Origin: Thiocapsa marina 5811
GTDB lineage: Bacteria; Pseudomonadota; Gammaproteobacteria; Chromatiales; Chromatiaceae
DNA length: 64,000 bases
Reading direction: 5' to 3'
NCBI RefSeq assembly: GCF_000223985.1
Contig: NZ_AFWV01000005.1
Coordinates: forward strand, 186,001 to 250,000
A program made the position numbers and the translations under genes. Positions within the stretch are counted from its first letter, which is position 1; the number at the start of each line of letters is the position of its first letter. Below the pieces are notes generated by a model. The model saw only the letters and a program-made list of their open reading frames with translations, had not been told where the DNA came from and did no database searches. Of the stretch, positions 54,263 through 63,083 are shown piece after piece.

Positions 54263-55439
54263 CCTGCGTCTCCGTGCGTGACAACAGCGCGCCCTCGGGC
54301 GAGAAGGCGATGACCTCGAGCGCCGTTCCGGCGGCCAGACCCCTCGCCAACGCCCGTGCCGCGGCCTCGACCAGTGCCTGATGAAAGCGCGCGGACAGGC
54401 CGGCCTCGGCGGCCAGCTCGGCCACCCAGCGGGCGGTATCGCCCTCTTGGATGCGCCGGCACAAGTCCCGGGTCGCACCGCAGTGCGCAGCCAGCTCGGC
54501 CAACCGGGCCATATCGATCGGCGCCTTGCGGGCATGAGTCACGCGCAACCCCTGCGCCATCTTGGCGAGCTTGCCGGCCATCCCGCCGACCAGGACCCGG
54601 TCGAGCCTGCCCTGCCGGGCGGCATCCCGCGCGGCATCAAGAGCCGCGCCGACAAAGTCGCCCATCTGAACGAAACAGACCTCGTGCAGGTCCGGTAAGG
54701 TCTCCATACAGTAGCGCTCGGTGCGGCGGCCGGTCGTAAAACAGACGGCCCGTTCACCCTGAGCAACGGCAACCTGGACACCCTGCCGCACCGTCGCCTT
54801 GAAGGAGGCGGTGGAATAAGGGTAGACGACCCCGGTGGTACCGAGGATCGACAGCCCGCCGAGGATGCCGAGGCGGGCGTTCAGGGTGCGGCGGGCCAGG
54901 ATCTCGCCATCGGCGATGGACAGGGTTGCTTCCAGACCGACGCGGCTCAGCAGCGCGGGTGCGGCGGCGCGCAGGTTCGACTCGATGTAGGCCCGCGGAC
55001 CGGGGTTGATGGCCGCCTCGCCCACCGGCAGCCCGAGTCCGGCGCGGGTCACCCGACCGATCCCGACGCCGCCGAGGAGCCGGACCGTGCCGGCCGCGTC
55101 GGGCAGGGTGCGCACCTGCACGGCGATGCGCGCGCCGTTGGTCACATCCGGATCATCCCCGGCGTCCTTGACGACGACCGCGTGGGCGACCCCGTCGACA
55201 AGGGACGACTCGGCGACCGGAAAGACCGGCCGGCGTCCTTCCGGGAGGAGAATCGTGATCTGCTGCGGGACCGCCCCGGTCGCGAGCCCTTGCGCGGCGG
55301 CAGTCGCCGCCGCGGCGGCGCAGGCCCCGGTGGACCAGCCGCTGCGGTTGCCGCGCTTGCCGCGGCGTTGAGCGGACGCGCCGTCCGGCGGGTCGGCGGC
55401 TTGCGGTTGCGGCGAGGGCTGTGCCGGCGCGTCGGGCAT
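54255..55439 (-). CDS. cbiD: CbiD, cobalt-precorrin-5B C1-methyltransferase
   Basis: A 394-residue CbiD. It has the family start GWSTGACAAAAATAAAQGL, followed by DAGDDPDVTNGARI, LGIGRVTRAGLGLPVGEAAI-like text (GVGIGRVTRAGLGLPVGEAA), STASFKATVRQG and VLVGGMAGKLAKMAQG. CbiD is confined to the anaerobic pathway, replacing CobF. The first 35 residues are Pro/Gln-rich and poorly conserved. The start at MPDAPAQPS is chosen. A gap of 95 bp separates it from cbiC. Confidence 0.92.
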   Translation of the reverse strand: MPDAPAQPSPQPQAADPPDGASAQRRGKRGNRSGWSTGACAAAAATAAAQGLATGAVPQQITILLPEGRRPVFPVAESSLVDGVAHAVVVKDAGDDPDVTNGARIAVQVRTLPDAAGTVRLLGGVGIGRVTRAGLGLPVGEAAINPGPRAYIESNLRAAAPALLSRVGLEATLSIADGEILARRTLNARLGILGGLSILGTTGVVYPYSTASFKATVRQGVQVAVAQGERAVCFTTGRRTERYCMETLPDLHEVCFVQMGDFVGAALDAARDAARQGRLDRVLVGGMAGKLAKMAQGLRVTHARKAPIDMARLAELAAHCGATRDLCRRIQEGDTARWVAELAAEAGLSARFHQALVEAAARALARGLAAGTALEVIAFSPEGALLSRTETQVG

Positions 55440-55534
55440 CGCGTGATGCCTAGCGTGGATGCGCGGGGCGAGCAACCCCGGACCCCGCCACGGACGGCCG
55501 CACAAGAGGACGAGGGCTCCGCCGGGGATCCGCC

Positions 55535-56215
55535 CTAGGCATGTTCCGACCGTCGCGCCGCGGCAAGGATCATCAAGGCATGCAGGGCCGCCACCACCAG
55601 GGTCGAGCCGCCCTTGCGACCCGAGACCAGGATCCAGGGCACCGCATCGAGCGTGGCCAGGGCCGCCTTGGATTCGGCAGCCGAGACGAAACCCACCGGC
55701 ATCCCGAGAATCAGGGCCGGTCGGGCGTCCTCCTCACGGATCAGCCGAATCAGCTCCAGGAGCGCCGTCGGCGCATTGCCGACGCCCACGACGGCGCCGT
55801 CGAGAAGCCCCTCGCGCCGGGCAAACCGGATCGCTTGGACTGCGCGCGTGGTGCCCTGTGCGCGCGCCGCGGCGATCACCTCGGGCCGGTCGATGAGCTG
55901 ATGCGCCGCCAGGCCGAATTCGGCCATGCGGGTGCGCGACAGCCCGGCCCGGATCATCTCGACATCGCAGAGGATGGGGGAACCGCCCTCCAAGGCGGCG
56001 ATCCCGGCGGCGACGGCGCGCGGATGAAAGCAGGTCAGGCCGTTGAAGTCGAAGTCCCCGCTGGCATGGATCAGACGGCGCACCAGGGTCCACTGGTCCG
56101 GATCGTAGGCATGCGGAGCCGCTTCGGCGTCGATGGTCGCAAAGGAGGTCTGCTCGATGAGCGCGCCGCTTGCGGTCAGCAGCGCCCCGCCGTTCGCCTC
56201 AGTGCCGGTGGTCAT
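55535..56215 (-). CDS. cbiC: CbiC, (cobalt-)precorrin-8X methylmutase
   Basis: A 226-residue methylmutase, moving the methyl group from C11 to C12 to give cobyrinate. Features are IHASGDFDFNGLTCFHP, ILCDVEMIRAGLSRTR (near the active site), GVGNAPTALLELIRL and LILGMPVGFVSAAESK. The start at MTTGTEANGG overlaps the end of cbiX by 17 bases; MHRRR six codons upstream is an alternative. Also called CobH in the aerobic nomenclature. Both pathways share it. Confidence 0.92.
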   Translation of the reverse strand: MTTGTEANGGALLTASGALIEQTSFATIDAEAAPHAYDPDQWTLVRRLIHASGDFDFNGLTCFHPRAVAAGIAALEGGSPILCDVEMIRAGLSRTRMAEFGLAAHQLIDRPEVIAAARAQGTTRAVQAIRFARREGLLDGAVVGVGNAPTALLELIRLIREEDARPALILGMPVGFVSAAESKAALATLDAVPWILVSGRKGGSTLVVAALHALMILAAARRSEHA

Positions 56216-57032
56216 GATCCGCCGCCGGTGCATGGGCGCAGCCGTCGCAGGGCAGCAGCGCGAGGCCGTCCCGGCATTCGAGGAGCCGCTGATCCAGCAG
56301 CGCCATCAAGTGCTCGTGGGCGCCGATATAGCCCGCGCGTGCGATGATTCGGGTCGGATACTGGGTGCGCAGACGCGCCACCTGCTCGCCGATGCGCTTG
56401 ATGAGCCGGCCGGTGAAGAGGTAGTACGGCAGCACGATGATCTGGCTCATGCCCAACCGATCCAGGCGCTGCACCACCTGCTCCAGACGCGGGAAGCAGA
56501 TACCGGTGAAGGCCGGCATGACCAGCGCGTGGTCGGTGGTTTCGTAGAGCCAGTGCGCCATCTTCGCCACCTCGCCGGTGGATTCGATGTCCGAGGCCCC
56601 GCGCGCCAGCAGAACCACGCCTGTGGTGTGCGGGTCCGGCATGTTCAGCTCGACCATCGCCTGGTGCAGGCGCAGACGCAGTGCCTTGAGCAGATGATCG
56701 GTGGTGCCCAGATGCCGGGCGCAGCGAAACTCCACGGTCGGGTGCCGTTCACGGGCGGCAGCGAGTGCCTGCGGGATATCGCCCTTCACATGACCGGCGG
56801 CGTTCAGGATCAAGGGCAGAACCAGCACGCGAGCGCCGCCGCTCGCCAAGGTTGCCGCTTGATCCAGGCCATCGTCGAGCAGGATCGGGGCATGCTCGAT
56901 CCAGCACACCAGTACCTTGATCTCGGGATGGCGCTCGGCCCAGAGGGCGGCGAACGCCTCGACCTCCTGGTTGCCCTCGCTGCCGGGATCGCGGGCGCCG
57001 TGGGCGGCCAATAGAACCACATCATGTGTCAT
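56199..57032 (-). CDS. cbiX: CbiX, sirohydrochlorin cobaltochelatase
   Basis: A 277-residue long-form CbiX that inserts cobalt into sirohydrochlorin, the early-cobalt step. The two chelatase halves are seen as VVLLAAHGARDPGSEG and VVLLARGASDIESTGE, with LVLPLILNAAGHVKGDI and VMPAFTGICFPRLEQV. The C-terminus has CDGC and then a His-rich end (HAPAADHDHRH), features that in other CbiX proteins bind an Fe-S cluster or store metal. It overlaps cbiF by 11 bases and cbiC by 17. Confidence 0.92.
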   Translation of the reverse strand: MTHDVVLLAAHGARDPGSEGNQEVEAFAALWAERHPEIKVLVCWIEHAPILLDDGLDQAATLASGGARVLVLPLILNAAGHVKGDIPQALAAARERHPTVEFRCARHLGTTDHLLKALRLRLHQAMVELNMPDPHTTGVVLLARGASDIESTGEVAKMAHWLYETTDHALVMPAFTGICFPRLEQVVQRLDRLGMSQIIVLPYYLFTGRLIKRIGEQVARLRTQYPTRIIARAGYIGAHEHLMALLDQRLLECRDGLALLPCDGCAHAPAADHDHRH

Positions 57033-57828
57033 GGGATGAATGTTCTCGGTGTGGGCGGAAGCCGTGTGAAAAGTCTGCGTCGTAGAGCCGCGAGACCTCG
57101 GCCTCGTTGCGTTCGCGGGCGCCGAGTGCCGGACTGGCCAGGATCATCGCCTGACGGCGGATGCCGGCGCCGACGCAGCGCTCGGCGATGTCGTCAAGCC
57201 GGCCGCGCAGCACCCGCTCCTCGCCGGGCCAGGTGGCCTTTTCCACCACGGCAATGGGCGCGGAGGGCGACCAACCGGCCGTGCGCAGCGCGGTGACCAC
57301 CTCGGCGATGCGGTCGATCGAGAGGAAAACGCAAAGACTGCATCCGTGCGCAGCGAGCGACGCCAGCGATTCACCCGCCGGCATCGGGGTGCGTCCTTCG
57401 AGCCGGGTGAGGATCACGGTTTGGGTGACCTGCGGCAACGTCAGTGTCTCGCCTGCCGCAGCGGCCGAGGCCATGGCGGAGGAGACCCCGGGGACGATCC
57501 CGACCTGGATGCCGGCGCGATCCAGCGGGCGCGCCATCTCGGCGAGCGCGCCGTAGAGTGTCGGGTCGCCGGTCTGGAGCCGGACAACCGTGGCATGACG
57601 GGCGGCGCGGGTGCTCAGCCAGTGCGTGATCTCGGTCAGACTCATCCCGGCCGAGTCGGCGATCTCGCAGCCTGCGCGGGTCCATTCCAGCGCCGCGCGG
57701 GATACCAGCGAGCCGGCATAGAGCACGGCGCCGGCCTCGCTCAACAGCCTGCTGCCACGCACCGTGACGAGATCGGCCGCGCCCGGGCCCGCACCGACAA
57801 ACCAGACCTTGCCCGTGGAATCAGACAC
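57022..57828 (-). CDS. cbiF: CbiF/CobM, cobalt-precorrin-4 C11-methyltransferase
   Basis: A 268-residue SAM-dependent methyltransferase of the tetrapyrrole methylase family. Characteristic segments are VWFVGAGPGAADLVTVRG, VLYAGSLV, VVRLQTGDPTLYGALAEM and VPGVSSAMASAAAAGETLTL with LPQVTQTVILTRLEGRTPMP, which identifies the CbiF/CobM class. It methylates C11. The start overlaps the end of bluB by eight bases and the stop overlaps cbiX, so translation is coupled. Confidence 0.92.
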   Translation of the reverse strand: MSDSTGKVWFVGAGPGAADLVTVRGSRLLSEAGAVLYAGSLVSRAALEWTRAGCEIADSAGMSLTEITHWLSTRAARHATVVRLQTGDPTLYGALAEMARPLDRAGIQVGIVPGVSSAMASAAAAGETLTLPQVTQTVILTRLEGRTPMPAGESLASLAAHGCSLCVFLSIDRIAEVVTALRTAGWSPSAPIAVVEKATWPGEERVLRGRLDDIAERCVGAGIRRQAMILASPALGARERNEAEVSRLYDADFSHGFRPHREHSSHDT

Positions 57829-58540
57829 CGGATCCCCAGACGTCGTGGTGGATCAGGGTCCGCAGATCCAGACGTGGCAGCCATCCCGCCGATTCGAGCT
57901 CCGGGCGGTCGTGAAAGACGCTGACGTAGCCCACGCAGAGGTACGCGACGGGAACGATCTGCGCGGGGATACCCAGAGCCTCGTGCAAGACCTCGCGGTG
58001 GACAATGCTGACCCAGCCAACGCCCAGGTTTTCAGCGCGGGCGGCGAGCCACAGATTCTGGACCGCACACACGGAGCTGTAGAGGTCCATCTCCGGGTTG
58101 GCGGTCCGCCCGATGACGACGGGTCCCGTGCGCGCTCGGTCGCAAGTGATGCAGATGCCGACGGGCGACTCCAGGATACCTTCCAGCTTGAGTTGCCGGT
58201 AGCGCTCGCGGCGATCGCCCTCGAACAGCGCGGCTGCCTCGCGGTGAGCGGTCTCGAAGCCGTCCTTGATGCGGCGTTTCACGGCCGGGTCGCGCACTAG
58301 AATGAAGTCCCAGGGCTGCATGAAACCGACGCTCGGGGCATGGTGTGCGGCCGTTAGAATACGCTGCAGAACCTCGTCCGGGATGGGGTCGGGCAGGAAC
58401 TCACCGCGCACGTCGCGACGGGCAAAGATAGCTTTATAAACCGCATCGCGCTCGGACTGACTGATCTGCAAGACTCTGGGCTCCCGCCGACAAAAAATGG
58501 GTATCGGTCCGGCGTCGCTCCGCGCACCCGCCGACGACAT
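57821..58540 (-). CDS. bluB: BluB, 5,6-dimethylbenzimidazole synthase
   Basis: A 239-residue flavin-destroying BluB, which converts reduced FMN and O2 to 5,6-dimethylbenzimidazole, the lower ligand of cobalamin. Family motifs are AIFARRDVRGEFLPDPI, AAHHAPSVGFMQPWDF, YSSVCAVQNLWLAARAENLG and VGWVSIVHRE. The first 22 residues look unconserved, and a TTG at 58471 with GGGAG upstream is a plausible real start. First gene of the minus-strand operon. Its O2 need contrasts with the anaerobic corrin route of its neighbours. Confidence 0.9.
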   Translation of the reverse strand: MSSAGARSDAGPIPIFCRREPRVLQISQSERDAVYKAIFARRDVRGEFLPDPIPDEVLQRILTAAHHAPSVGFMQPWDFILVRDPAVKRRIKDGFETAHREAAALFEGDRRERYRQLKLEGILESPVGICITCDRARTGPVVIGRTANPEMDLYSSVCAVQNLWLAARAENLGVGWVSIVHREVLHEALGIPAQIVPVAYLCVGYVSVFHDRPELESAGWLPRLDLRTLIHHDVWGSGV

Positions 58541-58647
58541 CGACGCGCTCGGACGAGCAAGACGGTAGACTCATCGGAGCGGGGGACCCCCGCGCCGGCC
58601 GCCTAGTCTATACAGCATTCGCTCGAGCCACCAAGGGTGCACCACAC

Positions 58648-59943
58648 ATGAGCGCAATCCAGTCGTGCCCCGCACTCTTTCTCGCCGCCTCGGCGTCCGG
58701 ACAGGGCAAGACCACGCTCGCTGCCGGGCTCGCCCGCCATCATGCCAACCAAGGTCGGCGGGTGCGGGTGTTCAAGACCGGGCCGGATTTTCTCGACCCG
58801 ATGATCCTCGGCCGGGCGGCGGGCGCTGCCGCGGCACCGCTCGATCTGTGGATGGTCGGCGCCGAGGCTTGCCGCGCCAAGCTCTACGCCGCGGCCGGGG
58901 AATCCGATCTGATTCTGATCGAAGGCGTTATGGGGCTGTTCGACGGCACGCCGAGCGGCGCCGACTTGGCGGAGACCTTCGCCGTGCCGGTGGCGGTGAT
59001 TTTGGACGCCGGCGCCATGGCGCAGACCTTCGGCGCCCTGGCCCTGGGGTTGGCGAGCTACCGACCGGGTTTGCGCATGGCGGGGGTGCTCGCCAACCGG
59101 GTGGGCGGCGCACGACATGTCGAGATGCTGCGCGCATCCATGCCGGCGTCAATCCCGTTTTTGGGTGCCGTGCCGCGCACCGACGCGGCGGCGATCCCGA
59201 GCCGTCATCTGGGTCTTTTGCAAGCCACCGAGATTGCGGATCTCGACACGCGCCTGGAGGTCGCCGCGCGGATGATCGCCGACACCGAGCTGGCACGCCT
59301 GCCGGCGCCGGTCCACTTCGCCCCGCCGACCGAGGAACCGGTGCCGCCTCGTACCCTGGCAGGGCGGCGCATCGCGGTCGCTCGGGATGCCGCCTTTTCG
59401 TTCGTCTATCCGGACAATCTGTCGCTGCTTCGGGCGATGGGCGCCGAGCTGCGCGAATTCTCGCCCTTGGCCAACGAGACGGTGGAGGCCGACGCCGTCT
59501 ATCTGCCCGGCGGCTATCCGGAGCTCTACCTGTCGACGCTTGCGGCCAACACCGCCACCCGCGCGGCCCTGCACGCCCATGTCCGCGCGGGTCGTCCGCT
59601 CTATGCCGAATGCGGGGGGCTGCTGTACCTGCTCGAGAAGCTCGCCGACCGCGACGGCCGGGCGGCGCCGATGACGGGGCTCCTGCCCGGTCAGGCGCGC
59701 ATGCAACGGCGCCTGGTCGGCCTCGGCATGCAGTCGGTGGATCAACCGCAGGGCCGGCTGCGCGGCCACAGCTTCCACCATTCGGCGTTGGAAACGCCGC
59801 TCGAACCGGTCGCGCGCGGCGTGCATCATCCAGACGGCAGACCCGGCGAGGCCGTCTACCGGCATGGTCCGATCCACGCGAGCTATGTCCATCTGTACTT
59901 TCCGTCTTGCCCTGCGGCTGCCGCCGCATTGTTTCTGCCGTGA
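58648..59943 (+). CDS. cbiA: CbiA/CobB, cobyrinate a,c-diamide synthase
   Basis: A 431-residue glutamine-dependent amidase. The N-terminal P-loop ATPase part is LFLAASASGQGKTTLAAGLA, with VFKTGPDFLDPMILGRAAG and IEGVMGLFDG. The C-terminal glutaminase (class I GATase-like) part has YLPGGYPELYLS, PLYAECGGLLYLLEK (nucleophile Cys) and a final His-bearing GPIHASYVHLYF. It amidates the a and c side chains using Gln and ATP. AAGGGTG lies about 9 bases upstream. Divergent from bluB. Confidence 0.93.
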   Translation: MSAIQSCPALFLAASASGQGKTTLAAGLARHHANQGRRVRVFKTGPDFLDPMILGRAAGAAAAPLDLWMVGAEACRAKLYAAAGESDLILIEGVMGLFDGTPSGADLAETFAVPVAVILDAGAMAQTFGALALGLASYRPGLRMAGVLANRVGGARHVEMLRASMPASIPFLGAVPRTDAAAIPSRHLGLLQATEIADLDTRLEVAARMIADTELARLPAPVHFAPPTEEPVPPRTLAGRRIAVARDAAFSFVYPDNLSLLRAMGAELREFSPLANETVEADAVYLPGGYPELYLSTLAANTATRAALHAHVRAGRPLYAECGGLLYLLEKLADRDGRAAPMTGLLPGQARMQRRLVGLGMQSVDQPQGRLRGHSFHHSALETPLEPVARGVHHPDGRPGEAVYRHGPIHASYVHLYFPSCPAAAAALFLP

Positions 59944-60050
59944 GCGCCCCGTGCCGCGCACCGTTGCGACGGCGGTCCGTGGGTTCGATGACCCTGAACG
60001 ATCGATGGGTTTGACCCCGGGGTTCGGGTGGATCTATTCTGGCAGCTCAA

Positions 60051-60230
60051 CGGTGCCGGTTCCCGTCTGGCGCGATGCCCGGCGGGATTAAAAGGGAACA
60101 TGGTGCGAAGCCATGGCTGCCCCCGCAACTGTCAGCAGCGAGTCCTCTGCGCAAACGATGCCACTGGTTGCCCAACGCGACCGGGAAGGCGCGCGAGAAC
60201 AACGACCTGCGAGCCAGGAGACCTGCCGTC
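60051..60230 (+). promoter_or_regulatory. Cobalamin riboswitch
   Basis: Conserved parts of the adenosylcobalamin aptamer are in order: GGTTCCCGTC-like P3-P6 start, the GGGAACATGGTGCGAAGCC region, GCTGCCCCCGCAACTGT (60116-60132) and the B12 box AGCCAGGAGACCTGCC (60212-60227). It sits in the leader of cbiMNQO, so high cobalamin should turn down the cobalt transporter and the following genes. Confidence 0.92.
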
Positions 60231-60254
60231 ACCGAGAGTCCAATCGTTCAACCG

Positions 60255-60284
60255 GACGGGGTGTTCCGGTGGCGAGACCCCGTC
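60255..60284 (+). promoter_or_regulatory. Hairpin in riboswitch expression platform
   Basis: GACGGGGT (60255-60262) and ACCCCGTC (60277-60284) form an 8-bp perfect stem with a 14-base loop, starting 28 bases after the B12 box. There is no clear T-run after it, so it could be a weak terminator or a stem that controls access to the cbiM leader. The rest of the leader to 60376 shows nothing else. Confidence 0.4.
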
Positions 60285-60376
60285 TCCTCGGGAATCTCGA
60301 GCGGCCATGATCCTACCGGCCTGCCCTCTGATGCGTCTCTCCGCCATGACCCCGCGCCTCAGAGGGAGAATCACGC

Positions 60377-61060
60377 ATGCACATCATGGAAGGTTTCCTG
60401 CCTCCCCTCCATGCCGCCGCCTGGACCGTCGTCGCTGCGCCCTTCCTGGTGATCGGCGCCCGCCGGATCGCCCGGATCACTCGCGAGCAACCCCAGGCTA
60501 AGCTGCTGCTGGCGAGCGCCGGCGCTTTTGCTTTCGTCCTCTCGGCACTGAAACTGCCGTCGGTGACCGGAAGCTGCTCCCACCCCACCGGGACCGGTTT
60601 GGGAGCCATCCTGTTCGGCCCCTCCGTGATGGCGGTGCTCGGAGCCATCGTGCTGCTGTTTCAGGCCCTGCTGCTCGCCCATGGCGGGCTGACCACACTG
60701 GGCGCCAATATCTTTTCGATGGCGATCGTCGGGCCCTGGGTCGCCTATGGCTGCTTCCGGGTCGCCCGCCCCATGGGGCTCGGCATCGCCGTGTTCCTGG
60801 CGGCGATGCTGGGTGATCTGGCGACCTATACCGTGACGACAGGCCAACTCGCACTGGCCTTCCCCGACCCGGCCAGCGGCTATGCGGGGGCGATTACCAA
60901 GTTCGGCGGGATCTTCGCCTTGACCCAGATTCCGCTGGCCGTGATCGAGGGACTGCTGACCGTCGTCGTGGTCAATCTCCTGGTTCGCTATAGCGGCGAG
61001 GATCTGGACGGGGTCGGATTCGAGCATCGGCTGGACACGGCCGGGGAGGCCGCGCGATGA
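60377..61060 (+). CDS. cbiM: CbiM, cobalt ECF transporter S component
   Basis: A 227-residue, six- to seven-helix membrane protein. The conserved N-terminus [10 protein letters not shown] provides the metal ligands (the N-terminal Met amino group and His2). Other family segments are [20 protein letters not shown] and [20 protein letters not shown]. It is the substrate-binding component for Co2+ in the CbiMNQO transporter. GGGAG about 10 bases upstream supports the start. First gene after the riboswitch. Confidence 0.95.
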   Translation: MHIMEGFLPPLHAAAWTVVAAPFLVIGARRIARITREQPQAKLLLASAGAFAFVLSALKLPSVTGSCSHPTGTGLGAILFGPSVMAVLGAIVLLFQALLLAHGGLTTLGANIFSMAIVGPWVAYGCFRVARPMGLGIAVFLAAMLGDLATYTVTTGQLALAFPDPASGYAGAITKFGGIFALTQIPLAVIEGLLTVVVVNLLVRYSGEDLDGVGFEHRLDTAGEAAR

Positions 61061-61419
61061 CCCGGATCAACCTGACTTTGCTCGGTCTTGTTCTCGCCCT
61101 GGTCCTGCTCCCCCTGATCCTGCCGGTGACCGGCGGGCTCGCCGAACCGTTCGCCGGGGCCGACGGCCAAGCGCAAGATGCCGTCACGCAGACCCATCCG
61201 GACTATCAGCCCTGGTTCGAGCCGCTCTGGAAACCGCCGAGCGGTGAGATCGAATCACTTCTATTCGCCTTGCAGGCCGCCCTGGGTGCCGGGTTGCTGG
61301 GCTACTATCTGGGGCTGCGCCGCGGGCAGTCGCTTTCCGGGTCACCAGCCTTGCGCGGCACGCGCCGAAGAGAGCTTGACGATCATCCGCAATCGGCGGC
61401 GACCGATGCTCCCGATTGA
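61057..61419 (+). CDS. cbiN: CbiN, cobalt transport accessory subunit
   Basis: A 120-residue protein with two helices and an extracytoplasmic loop ([20 protein letters not shown], then [19 protein letters not shown]), typical of CbiN, which loads metal into CbiM. The hydrophilic C-terminal tail is longer than usual. The ATG overlaps the cbiM stop and the end overlaps cbiQ by 14 bases. Confidence 0.92.
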   Translation: MTRINLTLLGLVLALVLLPLILPVTGGLAEPFAGADGQAQDAVTQTHPDYQPWFEPLWKPPSGEIESLLFALQAALGAGLLGYYLGLRRGQSLSGSPALRGTRRRELDDHPQSAATDAPD

Positions 61420-62158
61420 TCGGTTTGCCTGGACCAATCGTTGGAGCAGTCATCATCCGGGGGAGCGGATGCTGCTTGCCGGGGGACTGCTGATTCTGAC
61501 CTTGGTCCTGCCGCCCGTATCCACAGCTCCGCTGGTGCTCATAACCATGACGGCAGCCACCGTCTTGGGCGCGGGAGTGCCCGTCTCGGCATTTATCCGC
61601 GCGCTTGCCGTCCCCGCCGGCTTTCTGCTGGCGGGGCTGCCGTTTATCGTGCTTTCACTGGACCTTGACGGGGCGCCTTCCCTCGTCGTCTCGGCGGAGG
61701 GCGCCCGGATGGCGCTGGAGGTCGGGCTACGCTCGCTCGCGGCGATGTCCTGTCTCGTTGGCCTGTCTCTCACCACGCCGGCATCCGAGCTCATCCCTTG
61801 GCTGCGTCGGGTCGGGGTGCCTCAGGCGGTCCTGGAGATTGCGCTGCTGATGTATCGGTTGCTGTTCGTCGTGGCCGCGCGAGCGACGGCCGGCCGTGAG
61901 GCCCAGGAGGCACGGCTCGGCTACACGAGCTTCGGTCGCAGCGTCCGCTCGCTGGGTCTGCTCACGGCCGCGCTCTTGAGTCGCTCGCTGGCGCGGGCGC
62001 GTCGCTTGGAGATCGGGCTCGCCGCCCGCGGCTTCGAGGGCGAGTTGAGGGTGCTGAGCCGACCGCGCGCGCTCTCGCCGAGGCGGCTGGCGACGGCAGG
62101 CGCAACCCTCCTCGCGGTCGGGGTCGGGGGTCTGTCCCTGTCGCAGGTTCTGGCGTGA
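61406..62158 (+). CDS. cbiQ: CbiQ, ECF transporter T component
   Basis: A 250-residue membrane protein, the coupling (T) component. It starts [13 protein letters not shown], has several helices, and shows the two cytoplasmic coupling segments around ATAGREAQEARLG and ARARRLEIGLAARGF that contact the ATPase. The ATG at 61406 lies inside the cbiN end. Family members are about 220-260 residues, consistent here. Confidence 0.92.
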   Translation: MLPIDRFAWTNRWSSHHPGERMLLAGGLLILTLVLPPVSTAPLVLITMTAATVLGAGVPVSAFIRALAVPAGFLLAGLPFIVLSLDLDGAPSLVVSAEGARMALEVGLRSLAAMSCLVGLSLTTPASELIPWLRRVGVPQAVLEIALLMYRLLFVVAARATAGREAQEARLGYTSFGRSVRSLGLLTAALLSRSLARARRLEIGLAARGFEGELRVLSRPRALSPRRLATAGATLLAVGVGGLSLSQVLA

Positions 62159-63069
62159 CCACACCGATTCTGGACGCACGCGGTCTCTGCTACGACTATC
62201 CCGGCGGGGCTGTCGCCCTACAGGGTCTGGACCTACGGATCGCGCGCGGGCGACGACTGGCTCTGCTGGGCGCCAACGGCTGCGGCAAGACCACACTCCT
62301 GCTGCATCTGAACGGCACCTTCAAACCGCGCGCCGGCGAGCTGCGTCTGAACGGTCGGCCCGCCACCTACGGGCGCCGAGCACTCACCGATTGGCGCAGT
62401 CGGGTCGGGCTGGTTCTGCAGGAGCCGGATGATCAACTCTTCTCCGCCACCGTTTACCAGGACGTGTCCTTCGGCCCGCTGAATCAGGGACTGGACGAAA
62501 CCCGGGCACGCGCATGTGTGCTGGATGCACTGGATGCTTTGGGGATCGGCCACCTGGCGGACCGGCCAACCCATCTCTTGAGCTTCGGGCAGAAAAAGCG
62601 CGCGGCCATCGCCGGTGTGCTGGCCATGGCCCCGGAGGTGCTGATCCTCGACGAGCCCGATGCCGGACTGGACGGGCAGGGCGTCGCCCGACTGCTCCAG
62701 GCCCTGGAGCAGTGCCGGGCGCGGGGCACCACCCTGGTCTTTGCCACGCATGACGTCGATCTCGCCTACGCCTGGGCGGACGAGGTGGCCATCCTCGTCG
62801 AGGGCCGGCTGCTGCACCAGGGCGAGCCGGCTGAGCTTCTCGGGGATTCGGATGTTCTGGCTGCTGCCGGACTGGCGATGCCTCTGGTTCTGCAGTTGGC
62901 GAAAGCGCTGCGCCGGACCTATCCCTGGACCGACGGACAACCGCCACGCACCGCGGCCGAGCTGATCGCAACCCTGGAGGCCGTCCCGCATGCGATCCCC
63001 GATACCATCCGGAATACGCCCCTGACCGCGAGCGTGAACGAGCGCCCGAATCTTCGACGACACCCTTAA
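62155..63069 (+). CDS. cbiO: CbiO, ECF transporter ATPase
   Basis: A 304-residue ABC ATPase. Walker A is LLGANGCGKTTLLLHLNG; Q-loop LVLQEPDDQLFSATVYQDV is typical of ECF ATPases. The signature segment is LLSFGQKKRAAIAGVLAM, Walker B VLILDEPDAGLD, and the H-loop ATHDVDL. It powers cobalt uptake with CbiMNQ. The start is a GTG overlapping the cbiQ stop. The last 40 residues are a non-conserved extension. Confidence 0.94.
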   Translation: MTTPILDARGLCYDYPGGAVALQGLDLRIARGRRLALLGANGCGKTTLLLHLNGTFKPRAGELRLNGRPATYGRRALTDWRSRVGLVLQEPDDQLFSATVYQDVSFGPLNQGLDETRARACVLDALDALGIGHLADRPTHLLSFGQKKRAAIAGVLAMAPEVLILDEPDAGLDGQGVARLLQALEQCRARGTTLVFATHDVDLAYAWADEVAILVEGRLLHQGEPAELLGDSDVLAAAGLAMPLVLQLAKALRRTYPWTDGQPPRTAAELIATLEAVPHAIPDTIRNTPLTASVNERPNLRRHP

Positions 63070-63083
63070 CCCAGCCCTCAGCC

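Noticed and set aside
54263..54535. N-terminal extension of CbiET
   Set aside because: The added Arg/Pro/Trp-rich residues are the shadow of cbiD; the TTG at 54262 fits the conserved N-terminus.
58541..58647. Cobalamin riboswitch before bluB or cbiA
   Set aside because: No B12 box or GCAACTGT-like core is visible on either strand in this 107-bp gap.
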